Source of the DNA: Acidiferrobacteraceae bacterium
Lineage (GTDB): Bacteria; Pseudomonadota; Gammaproteobacteria; Acidiferrobacterales; SZUA-150
DNA length: 34,529 nt
Direction of reading: 5' to 3'
NCBI GenBank assembly: GCA_003228915.1
Contig: QIGL01000008.1
Location: 1 to 34,529, forward strand
The notes beneath the pieces are model-generated. The model saw only the letters and a list, made by a program, of their open reading frames with translations, ran no database searches and had not been told where the DNA came from. Position 1 is the first letter of the stretch. Each line of letters starts with the position of its first letter. Shown one piece after another: positions 23,620-31,857 of this stretch. Both the position numbers and the translations under genes were made by a program.

Positions 23620-25515
23620 ATGAAATCCGAACCCACCTACCCGTTGCTGGAAACTGTTGATCTACCTGCAGATTTGCGGGAGCTGGATGAAGCCCAGTTA
23701 CCGGCACTGGCAGATGAGTTACGTCGATTTCTGATTGCAACCGTGGCCAAAACCGGTGGTCACCTGGCGGCAGGTCTGGGTACGGTCGAGCTGACCCTGG
23801 CACTACACTATATATATGACACTCCCGGCGACCGGTTGGTCTGGGATGTCGGCCATCAAACCTATCCCCATAAAATTCTCACCGGCCGTCGCCAGCTAAT
23901 GCATACCTTGCGTCAACAAGGCGGGTTGTCCGGTTTTCCAAAACGGGAAGAGAGTGAATACGATACCTTTGGTGTTGGCCATTCCAGTACCTCGGTTAGC
24001 GCAGCCCTGGGTATGGCGGTGGCTGCTGCCCGCCTGGGTCTGGACAACAAGGCCGTGGCCATTATTGGTGATGGCGCCCTGTCCGCTGGCATGGCTTTCG
24101 AAGCGCTCAATAATGCCGGTGATGTCGACGCTGACCTGCTGGTAATTCTTAATGATAATGATATGTCGATTTCCAATAATGTCGGCGCCATGTCCAGTTA
24201 CTTGACGCGTATATTGTCTGGCAAGGTTTACACCAGTATGCGCGAAGGTAGCAAAACTGTGCTGAGCACCATGCGCCCCATGTGGGAGTTGGCCAGGCGG
24301 GCCGAGGAACATGTCAAAGGCATGATCATGCCCGGCACCTTGTTTGAAGAATTAGGCTTTCAATATTTTGGTCCCATCGATGGCCACGACCTGAAAACCC
24401 TGATCCCGACACTGCGCAATTTATCGAAACAAAAAGGTCCCCGCTTTTTACACGTGATCACCCACAAGGGCAAAGGCTTTGAACCCGCGGAAGACAATCC
24501 CTGCTTTTATCACGGGGTCACGCCGTTTGATCCCGTCACTGGCGAAATAAAATCCAAAAAATCGGGCGCCAAAACTTATACTCAAATCTTTGGTGACTGG
24601 TTGTGCGATATGGCCGCCCGGGATGATCGCCTGGTTGCCATTACCCCGGCCATGTGTGAAGGCTCAGGCATGGTTGAATTCTCCAAACAGTTTCCCGACC
24701 GGTATTTTGATGTCGGCATTGCCGAACAACACGCCCTGACTTTTGCTGCCGGACTTGCCTGTGAAGGTGTCAAACCAGTCGTCGCAATTTATTCGACCTT
24801 CCTGCAGCGGGCCTATGATCAACTGATTCACGATATTTGTTTGCAAAATTTGCCGGTACTGCTGGCGATTGACCGGGCCGGTATTATCGGCGCTGACGGC
24901 GCTACCCATGCCGGCAGTTTCGATATCAGCTTTTTACGCACCGTGCCCAACATCACCATTATGGCACCGGCCGATGAGAACGAATGCCGGCAACTGCTCA
25001 CCACGGGTTTCGAACTGGATGGTCCTGCTGCCATTCGTTATCCCCGCGGTGCCGGTACTGGTGTCGAGGTTGCCTCCAAACTGGAACCGTTGCCAATTGG
25101 CGAGGGAGAAATTCGACGCCAGGGCCAAAAAGTTGCCATCCTGGCCTTTGGACCGGTGTTAGCGGCGGCCCTGGTAGCGGCTGAAAAAATAAATGCCACG
25201 GTGGCAAATATGCGATTTATCAAACCACTGGATGAGACCTTGATTAAAGAACTGGCCAAAAAACATGATCTTTTGGTCACTATTGAAGAAAATGCCATCG
25301 CTGGCGGTGCCGGCAGCGGTGTTGCCGAATACCTGGCTGGCGCGGGAATTAATATCAAGATTATTCATCTCGGCCTGCCTGATAAATTTGTCAGCCATGG
25401 CAGCCAACAGGAATTACAGGCTGAATTTGGTCTCGACGCGGAAGGTATTCACCGGCAAATACTCCGGGCACTGCCGGCACAGCTTGATGGTATATTAGAA
25501 TCCGCTTACACTTGA
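23620..25515 (+). CDS. dxs: 1-deoxy-D-xylulose-5-phosphate synthase
   Basis: 631 residues, the usual length. Dxs joins pyruvate and glyceraldehyde-3-phosphate with thiamine diphosphate, the entry step of the MEP isoprenoid pathway. Features: [16 protein letters not shown] near the N-terminus, the thiamine-diphosphate motif [18 protein letters not shown], then [18 protein letters not shown], the pyrimidine domain with [17 protein letters not shown], and [15 protein letters not shown]. It lies 24 bases after ispA, so both steps are in one operon. Confidence 0.97.
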   Translation: MKSEPTYPLLETVDLPADLRELDEAQLPALADELRRFLIATVAKTGGHLAAGLGTVELTLALHYIYDTPGDRLVWDVGHQTYPHKILTGRRQLMHTLRQQGGLSGFPKREESEYDTFGVGHSSTSVSAALGMAVAAARLGLDNKAVAIIGDGALSAGMAFEALNNAGDVDADLLVILNDNDMSISNNVGAMSSYLTRILSGKVYTSMREGSKTVLSTMRPMWELARRAEEHVKGMIMPGTLFEELGFQYFGPIDGHDLKTLIPTLRNLSKQKGPRFLHVITHKGKGFEPAEDNPCFYHGVTPFDPVTGEIKSKKSGAKTYTQIFGDWLCDMAARDDRLVAITPAMCEGSGMVEFSKQFPDRYFDVGIAEQHALTFAAGLACEGVKPVVAIYSTFLQRAYDQLIHDICLQNLPVLLAIDRAGIIGADGATHAGSFDISFLRTVPNITIMAPADENECRQLLTTGFELDGPAAIRYPRGAGTGVEVASKLEPLPIGEGEIRRQGQKVAILAFGPVLAAALVAAEKINATVANMRFIKPLDETLIKELAKKHDLLVTIEENAIAGGAGSGVAEYLAGAGINIKIIHLGLPDKFVSHGSQQELQAEFGLDAEGIHRQILRALPAQLDGILESAYT

Positions 25516-25606
25516 TTCATTACCCGACTTAACAAGTCAACAATTTACCATCGGCCAAAATAGCACCTTGAAATCGATTGGCAACAGGCCCAAGAAAAAA
25601 CCAACT

Positions 25607-26431
25607 ATGCAAACAAAAACCAAATCTCAAATCAGTCCTGCTACCAGTAATATCGCTGATGTTCAGGCCACCCCTGATACCCGTCAATTACAAATCGATA
25701 AGGTCGGTATTAAAGATATTCGCCACCCGGTCCGGGTTAAAGACCGTAGTGAGGGCGAGCAGCACACGATCGCCACTTTTAACATGTTTGTTGAGCTGCC
25801 CCATAATTTTAAGGGCACCCACATGTCTCGTTTCGTGGAAATTCTCAATAACCACGAACCGGAAATTTCCGTGTCATCTTTTAAGGATATGCTGACCGAA
25901 ATGGCAGAGCGCCTGGAAGCCAATACCGGCCACATTGAAATGAACTTTCCTTACTTTATTAATAAAATTGCGCCAGTATCAGGCGTCAATAGTCTAATGG
26001 ATTACAACGTTACCTTTATCGGTGAAACAAATAATGGTATTGGTGATTTAACCATTAAAGTTGTGGTGCCTGTAACCAGTCTCTGTCCCTGTTCCAAGAA
26101 AATATCTGATCGTGGCGCCCATAATCAACGTTCGCACGTGACACTTTCTGTTCGTACTAATAGCTTCGTCTGGATCGAGGATATAATCGACCTGGTGGAA
26201 AAAGAAGCCAGTTGTGAGCTGTATGGTTTGCTCAAGCGGCCCGATGAAAAATTTGTCACCGAACGTGCGTATGATAATCCAAAGTTTGTTGAAGACATGG
26301 TGCGCGATATCGCCACCAAGCTGAATGCCGATGACCGGGTGGATGGTTACGTGGTTGAATCAGAAAATTTTGAATCTATCCATAATCATTCTGCCTATGC
26401 CATGATCAAACGGGATAAAACCATAAGGTAA
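25607..26431 (+). CDS. folE2: GTP cyclohydrolase FolE2 (type IB)
   Basis: 274 residues from the chosen ATG; an in-frame TTG at 25568 would add 13 residues of Lys-rich sequence. FolE2 makes 7,8-dihydroneopterin triphosphate from GTP, the first step of folate (and queuosine) synthesis, and works with metals other than zinc. Family features: [61 protein letters not shown] with the conserved Cys and His, and the end [21 protein letters not shown]. In many bacteria folE2 backs up folE under zinc limitation; no Zur-type palindrome is evident here, only a weak GACTT/AAGTC repeat at 25527-25539. Confidence 0.95.
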   Translation: MQTKTKSQISPATSNIADVQATPDTRQLQIDKVGIKDIRHPVRVKDRSEGEQHTIATFNMFVELPHNFKGTHMSRFVEILNNHEPEISVSSFKDMLTEMAERLEANTGHIEMNFPYFINKIAPVSGVNSLMDYNVTFIGETNNGIGDLTIKVVVPVTSLCPCSKKISDRGAHNQRSHVTLSVRTNSFVWIEDIIDLVEKEASCELYGLLKRPDEKFVTERAYDNPKFVEDMVRDIATKLNADDRVDGYVVESENFESIHNHSAYAMIKRDKTIR

Positions 26432-26487
26432 CATTTCTAGTCACTATTACTTCTTAAAAGTAACGCAACAATCTCGGTATTTCCTGG

Positions 26488-26507
26488 ATTCCCGCTTCCG
26501 CGGGAAT
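26488..26507. repeat. Hairpin repeat, copy 1
   Basis: ATTCCCGC and GCGGGAAT form a perfect eight-base stem around TTCC. The same stem recurs at 26630-26649 in the opposite orientation and, split, at 26763-26847. It resembles the common GGATTCCCGCTTNCGCGGGAATGAC intergenic repeat of proteobacteria. Confidence 0.7.
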
Positions 26508-26523
26508 GACGGCCAACCACTGT

Positions 26524-26764
26524 CGCGTTATTTCCCTGTCCTTCACACTCATTAAACCAGGATCCAGTGCTTAATATCTCATCTCCGGCACTGTGGGTAC
26601 TGCCCACTATCAACGTCATCCCCAACGTCATTCCCGCGGAAGCGGGAATCCAGATAACCATAACCACTACCGCGTCATTTCCCTATCCTTCATTCCAATT
26701 TAACCGGAATCCAGGGTTTAATCTCATCTCCGGCACTGTGGGTACTGCCCACTATCAACGTCAT
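26524..26764. repeat. Tandem duplication of about 145 bases
   Basis: Two direct copies with an offset of 145-147 bases: 26524-26619 and 26671-26764. The best-conserved part is identical over about 40 bases (ATCTCCGGCACTGTGGGTAC and onwards, at 26581 and 26726); the rest has small differences. Copies of the hairpin repeat flank and separate the units. Confidence 0.65.
26630..26649. repeat. Hairpin repeat, copy 2
   Basis: ATTCCCGC-GGAA-GCGGGAAT, the reverse-complement orientation of copy 1, preceded by ACGTC and followed by CCAG. Confidence 0.7.
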
Positions 26765-26847
26765 TCCCGCGCGACCAGAAACATCGGAGATGGTTTAGGA
26801 AGTCCATGATAAAACTCCGCTAGGAGGTTTTATGGGAAAGCGGGAAT
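26763..26847. repeat. Hairpin repeat, copy 3, split by a ~65-base insert
   Basis: The left arm ATTCCCGC (26763-26770) and the right arm GCGGGAAT (26840-26847) are separated by 69 bases where intact copies have 4. The insert contains its own imperfect hairpin around GATAAAACTCC and GGAGGTTTTAT. A second, smaller insertion into the repeat is the simplest reading. Confidence 0.6.
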
Positions 26848-26891
26848 CCAGAATTTTGAATTACAAGCCGTAACAATAAATATTTATAAAT

Positions 26892-27584
26892 TTAGTATTT
26901 TTTCATTAACTCCATTTTATTACCTTCCTGTTTCACTTTCAGTTTGCCAAGGAACGACATACCCAACAACACCTCGGTTGGGTGCGTGCCCTCAATCACA
27001 CCAGCATCTACGTTATACAAGGTAATGGCGCCCACCTTGACCGTCGTCAGCTTTACGCTGTACATGCGAACATAACCAGAAGCCGTTGAGGCCACGCTCG
27101 GGCGACCCAGCGAGAGATAATCCAGGCCAATTTTTTTTGCGGTAACACTGCTCAGGGCAATGGTGCTGGCACCGGTATCGACGAGGAACCGCACTAACTT
27201 GCCATTGATGTGGCCATCGGTTTGGTACTGGCCAATATTATCTGTATATAATGTTACTTTTGGCGTCTTGCCTTTCTGGAAATTAGAGCCCAGCATCGAG
27301 TTCAGGCCCAGCTCCTGTTCTTTACCGTCAACCCGAATGGTTACAATCTCATTGGCAGTATTTGTTTTAAGCAAGGTAACGCCTTCGGGACTGGTCTGGC
27401 CAATTTTCAGTACCCGCCGTTTTTTCTCGATTACCAGGATAGCCTTGCCTTCTGACACGGCAAACAAATTTATCTTGTTGCCTGGGCGAGTTTTCTCGTC
27501 CGCATAACCCGACCCGGCCGGTATCGTACCGAGCAACACGCCGACGAGCATTATCAATACTGGAACGAAGTTTCCTGATTTCAT
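26892..27584 (-). CDS. Retropepsin-like aspartic protease, exported
   Basis: 230 residues from the chosen ATG. A signal peptide is evident (positive start MKSGN, hydrophobic VPVLIMLVGVLLGTIPAG, then AGSGYADE). The C-terminal half is a single-domain aspartic protease of the clan AA type found in bacteria: active-site FLVDTGASTIALS with Asp136-Thr-Gly, followed by GYVRMYSVKLTTVKVGAITLYNVDA and VLLGMSFLGKLKVK. Such proteins act as dimers. The middle (residues 38-110) reads like a small beta domain. A GTG at 27611 would extend the N-terminus by nine residues. The target is unknown; it probably acts in the periplasm. Confidence 0.85.
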   Translation of the reverse strand: MKSGNFVPVLIMLVGVLLGTIPAGSGYADEKTRPGNKINLFAVSEGKAILVIEKKRRVLKIGQTSPEGVTLLKTNTANEIVTIRVDGKEQELGLNSMLGSNFQKGKTPKVTLYTDNIGQYQTDGHINGKLVRFLVDTGASTIALSSVTAKKIGLDYLSLGRPSVASTASGYVRMYSVKLTTVKVGAITLYNVDAGVIEGTHPTEVLLGMSFLGKLKVKQEGNKMELMKKY

Positions 27585-27642
27585 TTCACAACCAATTTCA
27601 TGTCTGGCCACAATTTTTCTCTAATTACGGTGAATGTCACGT

Positions 27643-27648
27643 TATAAT
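27643..27648 (+). promoter_or_regulatory. TATAAT -10 box candidate
   Basis: A consensus TATAAT ends seven bases before the A of the ATG at 27655, which would be the transcription start. No good -35 box is seen at 16-18 bases upstream, so this is tentative. Confidence 0.3.
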
Positions 27649-27654
27649 GGTGCT

Positions 27655-28365
27655 ATGAAACCAGTCATTATTTTTCGCCATGCGGCCAATGAGGGTCCGG
27701 GTACGATCGAATCATTCCTGATAAAAAAGAACATACCTTATACTATAGTAAAAATAGATCAGGGTGCGAGCCCCATAACCGATATAAAACGCTGTTCCGG
27801 CCTTGTTTTTATGGGCGGTCCCATGAGCGTTAATGACGATTTGCCCTGGATACCGGGCTCCCTGGCCCTGATTCAAGCGGCCCTGGCAACACAATTACCC
27901 GTTATGGGCGTATGTTTAGGGGGTCAATTAATCGCCAAGGCCATGGGCGCAGTTATTTCCCAAAACCCGTTGCCTGAATTTGGCTGGTTACCGGTAACAG
28001 CCGTGAAAACTGCAGAAAATGTTAAGAGTCGAGACTGGCTCGGTAATATTCCCGCGAAATTCGATGCCTTTCACTGGCATGGTGAAACCTTCACCTTGCC
28101 AGCTGATGCAATACCCCTGTTAACAAGTGAAGCCTGCGCCAACCAGGCTTTTATATCCGGTAATTCCATTGCCATGCAATGTCATATTGAAATGAATGAA
28201 GCACTGGTACGAGACTGGGCAGCTAATAATACGGATTTACCGCCGCCCGCTGCCACAATCCAGACACGGGAAACCATGGTAACCAATCTCAATCAAAGGC
28301 TGGCATCCCTACAGACAGTGGCCAACAATTTATTCAGTCGTTGGGCGGTTGGGCTAAATAAATGA
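27655..28365 (+). CDS. Class I glutamine amidotransferase (GMP synthase-like)
   Basis: 236 residues from the chosen start; an in-frame ATG at 27634 would add seven residues. It is a stand-alone class I glutamine amidotransferase with the nucleophile Cys87 in MGVCLGGQLIAKAMG and the His177-x-Glu179 pair in AMQCHIEMNEALV, completing the triad. The GGPMSVND oxyanion-region motif is also present. Such proteins are annotated as GMP synthase-like but the acceptor of the ammonia, or a peptidase role on gamma-glutamyl compounds, is unknown. The stop overlaps the ROK kinase start (ATGA), so the two are co-translated. Confidence 0.88.
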   Translation: MKPVIIFRHAANEGPGTIESFLIKKNIPYTIVKIDQGASPITDIKRCSGLVFMGGPMSVNDDLPWIPGSLALIQAALATQLPVMGVCLGGQLIAKAMGAVISQNPLPEFGWLPVTAVKTAENVKSRDWLGNIPAKFDAFHWHGETFTLPADAIPLLTSEACANQAFISGNSIAMQCHIEMNEALVRDWAANNTDLPPPAATIQTRETMVTNLNQRLASLQTVANNLFSRWAVGLNK

Positions 28366-29267
28366 CCATTACTCGCCAAGTCGTTCAGAAATTTCGTATT
28401 GGTATTGACCTGGGTGGCACCAAAACCGAAGGTGTCGTGCTCGATGATCAGGGCATTGAATTGTTTCGTGAACGCAGAGCCACTCCCCAGGCCGAAGGTT
28501 ATGATGCGGTGATTAATAATATCGTACAACTGGTGCTGGATCTTGAACAACAAGCAGGACAAGACTGTTCAGTTGGCATTGGTACACCGGGCGCGCTTTC
28601 GTCTATTGATGGCAAGTTAAAAAATTCCAACACCACCTGCCTCAATGGTCAACCGGTATTGCAAGATTTGGAACAAAAACTGGGTCGCAGCATAAAAATA
28701 CAAAACGATGCCAATTGTTTTTCCCTGAGCGAAGCCATGGACGGTGCTGGTAAAGAATATAATGTAGTGTTCGGTGTAATAATGGGTACTGGTGTTGGCG
28801 GTGGCATTATTTTTAACAAACAGGTCCATGATGGCATGCAACACATAGCCGGCGAATGGGGGCATAACATACTCGAACCAGGTGGGCCTGAATGTTATTG
28901 TGGGCGCAGGGGTTGTGTCGAAACGTTTATCTCCGGCCCCGGACTGGAACGGGATTATTCAAGTCATGGCGGGCAAAAAAATAAAACGGTAGCGGAAATC
29001 TTACAGCTGGCTGCAAACGGGGATAAAATCGCCACAGAAACCATGGAACGTTTTTATGATCGTTTTGGCCGGGCCATGGCCGTAGTGATAAACATTCTTG
29101 ATCCCGATGTCATTGTACTGGGCGGTGGCCTGTCGAATATTCAACAGCTCTACACAACGGGCCGAGATCGAATCGCTGCCCATGTGTTTAATGACGAGTT
29201 AAAAACAAAAATCTTGCCCAATGCCCATGGTGATAGCAGTGGTGTCCGGGGTGCAGCCTGGTTATGA
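28362..29267 (+). CDS. ROK family sugar kinase
   Basis: 301 residues. ROK kinases phosphorylate sugars such as fructose, glucose or N-acetylglucosamine. The ATP motif GIDLGGTKTEG lies at 14-24, the catalytic Asp116 in QNDANCFSL, the second phosphate motif MGTGVGGGIIF at 141-151, and the zinc site with His168 and Cys178, Cys180, Cys185 (CYCGRRGC). The segment HIAGEWGHNILEPGGPECYC is close to that of NagK and fructokinase Mak types. The substrate cannot be settled by eye. It overlaps the amidotransferase gene upstream. Confidence 0.9.
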   Translation: MTITRQVVQKFRIGIDLGGTKTEGVVLDDQGIELFRERRATPQAEGYDAVINNIVQLVLDLEQQAGQDCSVGIGTPGALSSIDGKLKNSNTTCLNGQPVLQDLEQKLGRSIKIQNDANCFSLSEAMDGAGKEYNVVFGVIMGTGVGGGIIFNKQVHDGMQHIAGEWGHNILEPGGPECYCGRRGCVETFISGPGLERDYSSHGGQKNKTVAEILQLAANGDKIATETMERFYDRFGRAMAVVINILDPDVIVLGGGLSNIQQLYTTGRDRIAAHVFNDELKTKILPNAHGDSSGVRGAAWL

Positions 29268-29286
29268 CCAAAAGATAACTTCTCGC

Positions 29287-29910
29287 CTAAAAAAAGAATC
29301 CAATTCCAAGCATCAGACGCGGTCCGTTTGACGATGGGTATAAATTATCTCTATGATTACTCTCGCTACTATTGATATTAGAATTGCCATCCATACTGAA
29401 CCACTGTGAATCCAGAAATATAGCGTGCGTATCGAATCTCCATTCAATTCCAAGCGTACCAAGTAGAGTAAACAAGGCGTCGCCATCTGTCCGCCCCTCA
29501 AGATTTTTCGTATAACGACTCTCGATTCGAGACACACCAAGTCCGCCACCGCCGTAAAAAAACAGGTCTTTAGCAAGTCTGAAATATTTTTTAATTTCCA
29601 CAGAAACTGTTAATATTTTGTAAGAACCATCAGTACGGGTACCGGGTTGCCTGGCTTTCCATTCATTCTCGAAACCGGTAATCGAAACACCCCATGTGAA
29701 ATACTGTAACCTGGTGTCAAAACTGATCCCGAAAACATTGGCACGCCCGTCTTGCTCGGCCTCGGTTTTGGCTATTTCGACATCCTGATTAAAATATTGC
29801 GATCCTGCCTTAATTGATATGAATTTGGTGCTTGCACTCGCCTCTACGGTGACCGCAAAAATCAGCAAAATGAAACTACCAAAAATTAGTATAGATTTAT
29901 TTTTAAGCAT
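29287..29910 (-). CDS. Outer-membrane beta-barrel protein, unknown role
   Basis: 207 residues with a signal peptide (LKNKSILIFGSFILLIFAVTVEASA, about 25 residues). The mature part alternates hydrophobic and polar residues in about eight strands (for example TWGVSITGFENEW, YKILTVSVEIKKYF, LFFYGGGGLGVSRIESRY) and ends in GIGFFF, a terminal Phe as in Bam-dependent outer-membrane proteins. It looks like a small OmpW/OmpA-like eight-stranded barrel. It lies 28 bases downstream of the ankyrin gene in the same direction, and both are AT-rich. Confidence 0.7.
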   Translation of the reverse strand: MLKNKSILIFGSFILLIFAVTVEASASTKFISIKAGSQYFNQDVEIAKTEAEQDGRANVFGISFDTRLQYFTWGVSITGFENEWKARQPGTRTDGSYKILTVSVEIKKYFRLAKDLFFYGGGGLGVSRIESRYTKNLEGRTDGDALFTLLGTLGIEWRFDTHAIFLDSQWFSMDGNSNINSSESNHRDNLYPSSNGPRLMLGIGFFF

Positions 29911-29938
29911 AATTTTATTTAAATATAATTTGGAAGGT

Positions 29939-31126
29939 TTAAATACGACAAAATGATTTATAGGATCTTGATATGTCCTTTTTTAACTTCTCTTTTTGCT
30001 TATCCAGTTGCTTTTCCAGCGCTTCGGGCGCTAGTTTTGTATTTTTTGCATCACTACTCAGGTAAATTCTGCCATATTTCCAGTCGTCAAAATATTTTAT
30101 TACAACTTTTCTGTGTATTAGACCATCGTTATACTCGGCACTAATGTACTCCTTGTTATGGATACGAATATTCTTCCAATGATTTTTGCGTAAGCCAATT
30201 AATGGCACCGCCAGTCTAATATCGGGTTTGTTTTCGCAGGCGTCAGTTTTAAAAATTATTTCGTCGTCATATTCATTTTCGTCGATGAGCAACTTATCTG
30301 TCGTATCAGGAATTTCACATAAATATTCATATGTTGATTCCGAGTGCCTGGCAATCCTCTTTAATATGTCTAATCTCCCTTGCTTGTATCTATAACCAAC
30401 AAGCATTACTACCTGGTTATTTTCAGAGCTGAAATTTATTTCTATGGAATAACCTCTACGATTAGAAAAGACAACTGAATCATTTAATTTTTTGGATCGT
30501 CGCCATTTATTCTTATAAAGTCCCCACCAGGCAGATAGTATTTTATATTGTTTGTCCTGGTCGCATTTTTTTAACGCTAAAATGACAGTGTTCTTGTCAT
30601 ACCCGGTCAACAATTTACCTGTTACCACTTCATCGAGATACCCGTCCTGGTTCTTGTCAGAGACAACCGCGGGCGCTGCTGATTTTATATTATTTTGATT
30701 TTTGAATACTTCTTTGCCTAATAATTCTTTACCGGGACTATAAGAATTTTCAAGAAAACGGGCAATCTTGTAATTATCAAACCTGGCTGCAAGTTGTATC
30801 GCATCCAGGCCAGCATTATTTTTTATCCCGATTCGGGCGTTGGCACTAACCAATAGCCTGGATATTTCCAGGTAATTATATCGAGCGGCCCACATAAGCG
30901 GCGTATAACCTGAATCATCTGCCTGGTTAACGTCTACACCGCCATTAATTAACGATATCACCAGCTCTTGATTCCCGTCTCTTGTCGCTTTAATTAATGA
31001 TTGCTTTTCATCAGCAAACACTTGTCCAGATATGACGAGAACCAGTAAAAAGACTGCTATTAACTGGAAAACGGATCGAGCAGGCTTGATTGCATTAAGG
31101 CCGGTAGGCATCTGAGTGATAAACAT
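29939..31126 (-). CDS. Exported ankyrin-repeat protein with a Ca-binding-like loop
   Basis: 395 residues. After an N-terminal signal (hydrophobic VFQLIAVFLLVLVISGQVFA, ending near residue 38), two to three ankyrin repeats cover residues ~41-127 (NGGVDVNQADDSGYTPLMWAA is the clearest, then NAGLDAIQLAARFDN). A loop DKNQDGYLDE at 157-166 matches the Asp-x-Asn-x-Asp-Gly pattern of EF-hand/dockerin-type calcium sites. The remaining ~225 residues have no recognisable domain and are Lys/Asn-rich. Base composition is clearly richer in A and T than in the neighbouring housekeeping genes, as in the adjacent barrel gene; recent acquisition is possible. Met6 is an alternative start. Confidence 0.75.
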   Translation of the reverse strand: MFITQMPTGLNAIKPARSVFQLIAVFLLVLVISGQVFADEKQSLIKATRDGNQELVISLINGGVDVNQADDSGYTPLMWAARYNYLEISRLLVSANARIGIKNNAGLDAIQLAARFDNYKIARFLENSYSPGKELLGKEVFKNQNNIKSAAPAVVSDKNQDGYLDEVVTGKLLTGYDKNTVILALKKCDQDKQYKILSAWWGLYKNKWRRSKKLNDSVVFSNRRGYSIEINFSSENNQVVMLVGYRYKQGRLDILKRIARHSESTYEYLCEIPDTTDKLLIDENEYDDEIIFKTDACENKPDIRLAVPLIGLRKNHWKNIRIHNKEYISAEYNDGLIHRKVVIKYFDDWKYGRIYLSSDAKNTKLAPEALEKQLDKQKEKLKKDISRSYKSFCRI

Positions 31127-31278
31127 CCTGTTTTATTGTCCGTCAGTGTTGCGATGGCGTTAGAGAGTGGGCGCTATTTTAGTCATAAATAACCTGTTTA
31201 TTCAAGCCATTGAATAGTAAAAGTGTTTTTCCCATGTTATGTTTGCCGATATCAACTTCCGGCCCGTTGGAGAAATAA

Positions 31279-31773
31279 ATGAGACAGTTTTTAATAATTT
31301 TTATATCCGCCATGATTGTCAGCCTGCCTGTCACCGCTGACGAGACCGCCAAACCCTTTCTTAAAAAAGATCACATGGTGGTCTATAAAAAGAAGGTAAA
31401 ATTTAAGGACGCAATGGATGCAGTTAAGGAAGCGATTACTGGCCAGGGCCTGGTGATCAATAACGTCTCCCATATTGGCCATATGCTCGAGCGTACTGGC
31501 AAAGACCTGGGTGAATCAAAACGGGTTTACCTTGATGCCGAATCTCTGGAATTCTGCAGTGCCGGCACATCCCGTAGAACAATGGAGGCCTCGCCCCATA
31601 ATATTGTTTTTTGTCCGTATATTATCTCGGTTTATGTTTTACCCGGCGAGCCGGACATGAGCTATCTCGCTTATCGCCGCCCGCAAATCGTTGGCACCAA
31701 GGCGTCAAAAAAATCATTAATCGCCGTGGAAAAATTGCTTGATAGTGTGGTACAGGAAGCCCTGTCCTGGTAG
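31279..31773 (+). CDS. DUF302 domain protein, exported
   Basis: 164 residues with an N-terminal signal peptide (MRQFLIIFISAMIVSLPVTADE). The C-terminal part matches DUF302 proteins: FKDAMDAVKEAITGQGLVINNVSHIG, then PHNIVFCPYIISVYVLPGEPDMSYLAYRRP. The domain's role is not established; it is often found in sulfur- or metal-related contexts. GGAG six bases before the ATG supports the start. It lies divergent to the ankyrin gene and upstream of proS. Confidence 0.85.
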   Translation: MRQFLIIFISAMIVSLPVTADETAKPFLKKDHMVVYKKKVKFKDAMDAVKEAITGQGLVINNVSHIGHMLERTGKDLGESKRVYLDAESLEFCSAGTSRRTMEASPHNIVFCPYIISVYVLPGEPDMSYLAYRRPQIVGTKASKKSLIAVEKLLDSVVQEALSW

Positions 31774-31787
31774 CCATATATAAGGTA

Positions 31788-31816
31788 TTAAACATCCGGG
31801 CCTGTTAGTGCATAAT
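31788..31816 (+). promoter_or_regulatory. Candidate promoter of proS
   Basis: TTAAAC at 31788-31793 and CATAAT at 31811-31816 with a 17-base spacer. A TTGCCG/CGGCAA inverted repeat (31816-31821, 31831-31836) follows, near the predicted transcript start. Confidence 0.4.
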
Positions 31817-31857
31817 TGCCGTATCAAAACCGGCAACCCACTATTAAAGAGTAAACA

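Noticed and set aside
26488-26847. Repeated hairpins as a possible CRISPR array
   Set aside because: Only three copies, in different orientations, with irregular spacing and no unique spacers of constant length.
29287-31126. Possible phage or integrative element
   Set aside because: The AT-rich pair has no integrase, attachment-site repeat or tRNA next to it; composition alone is not enough.
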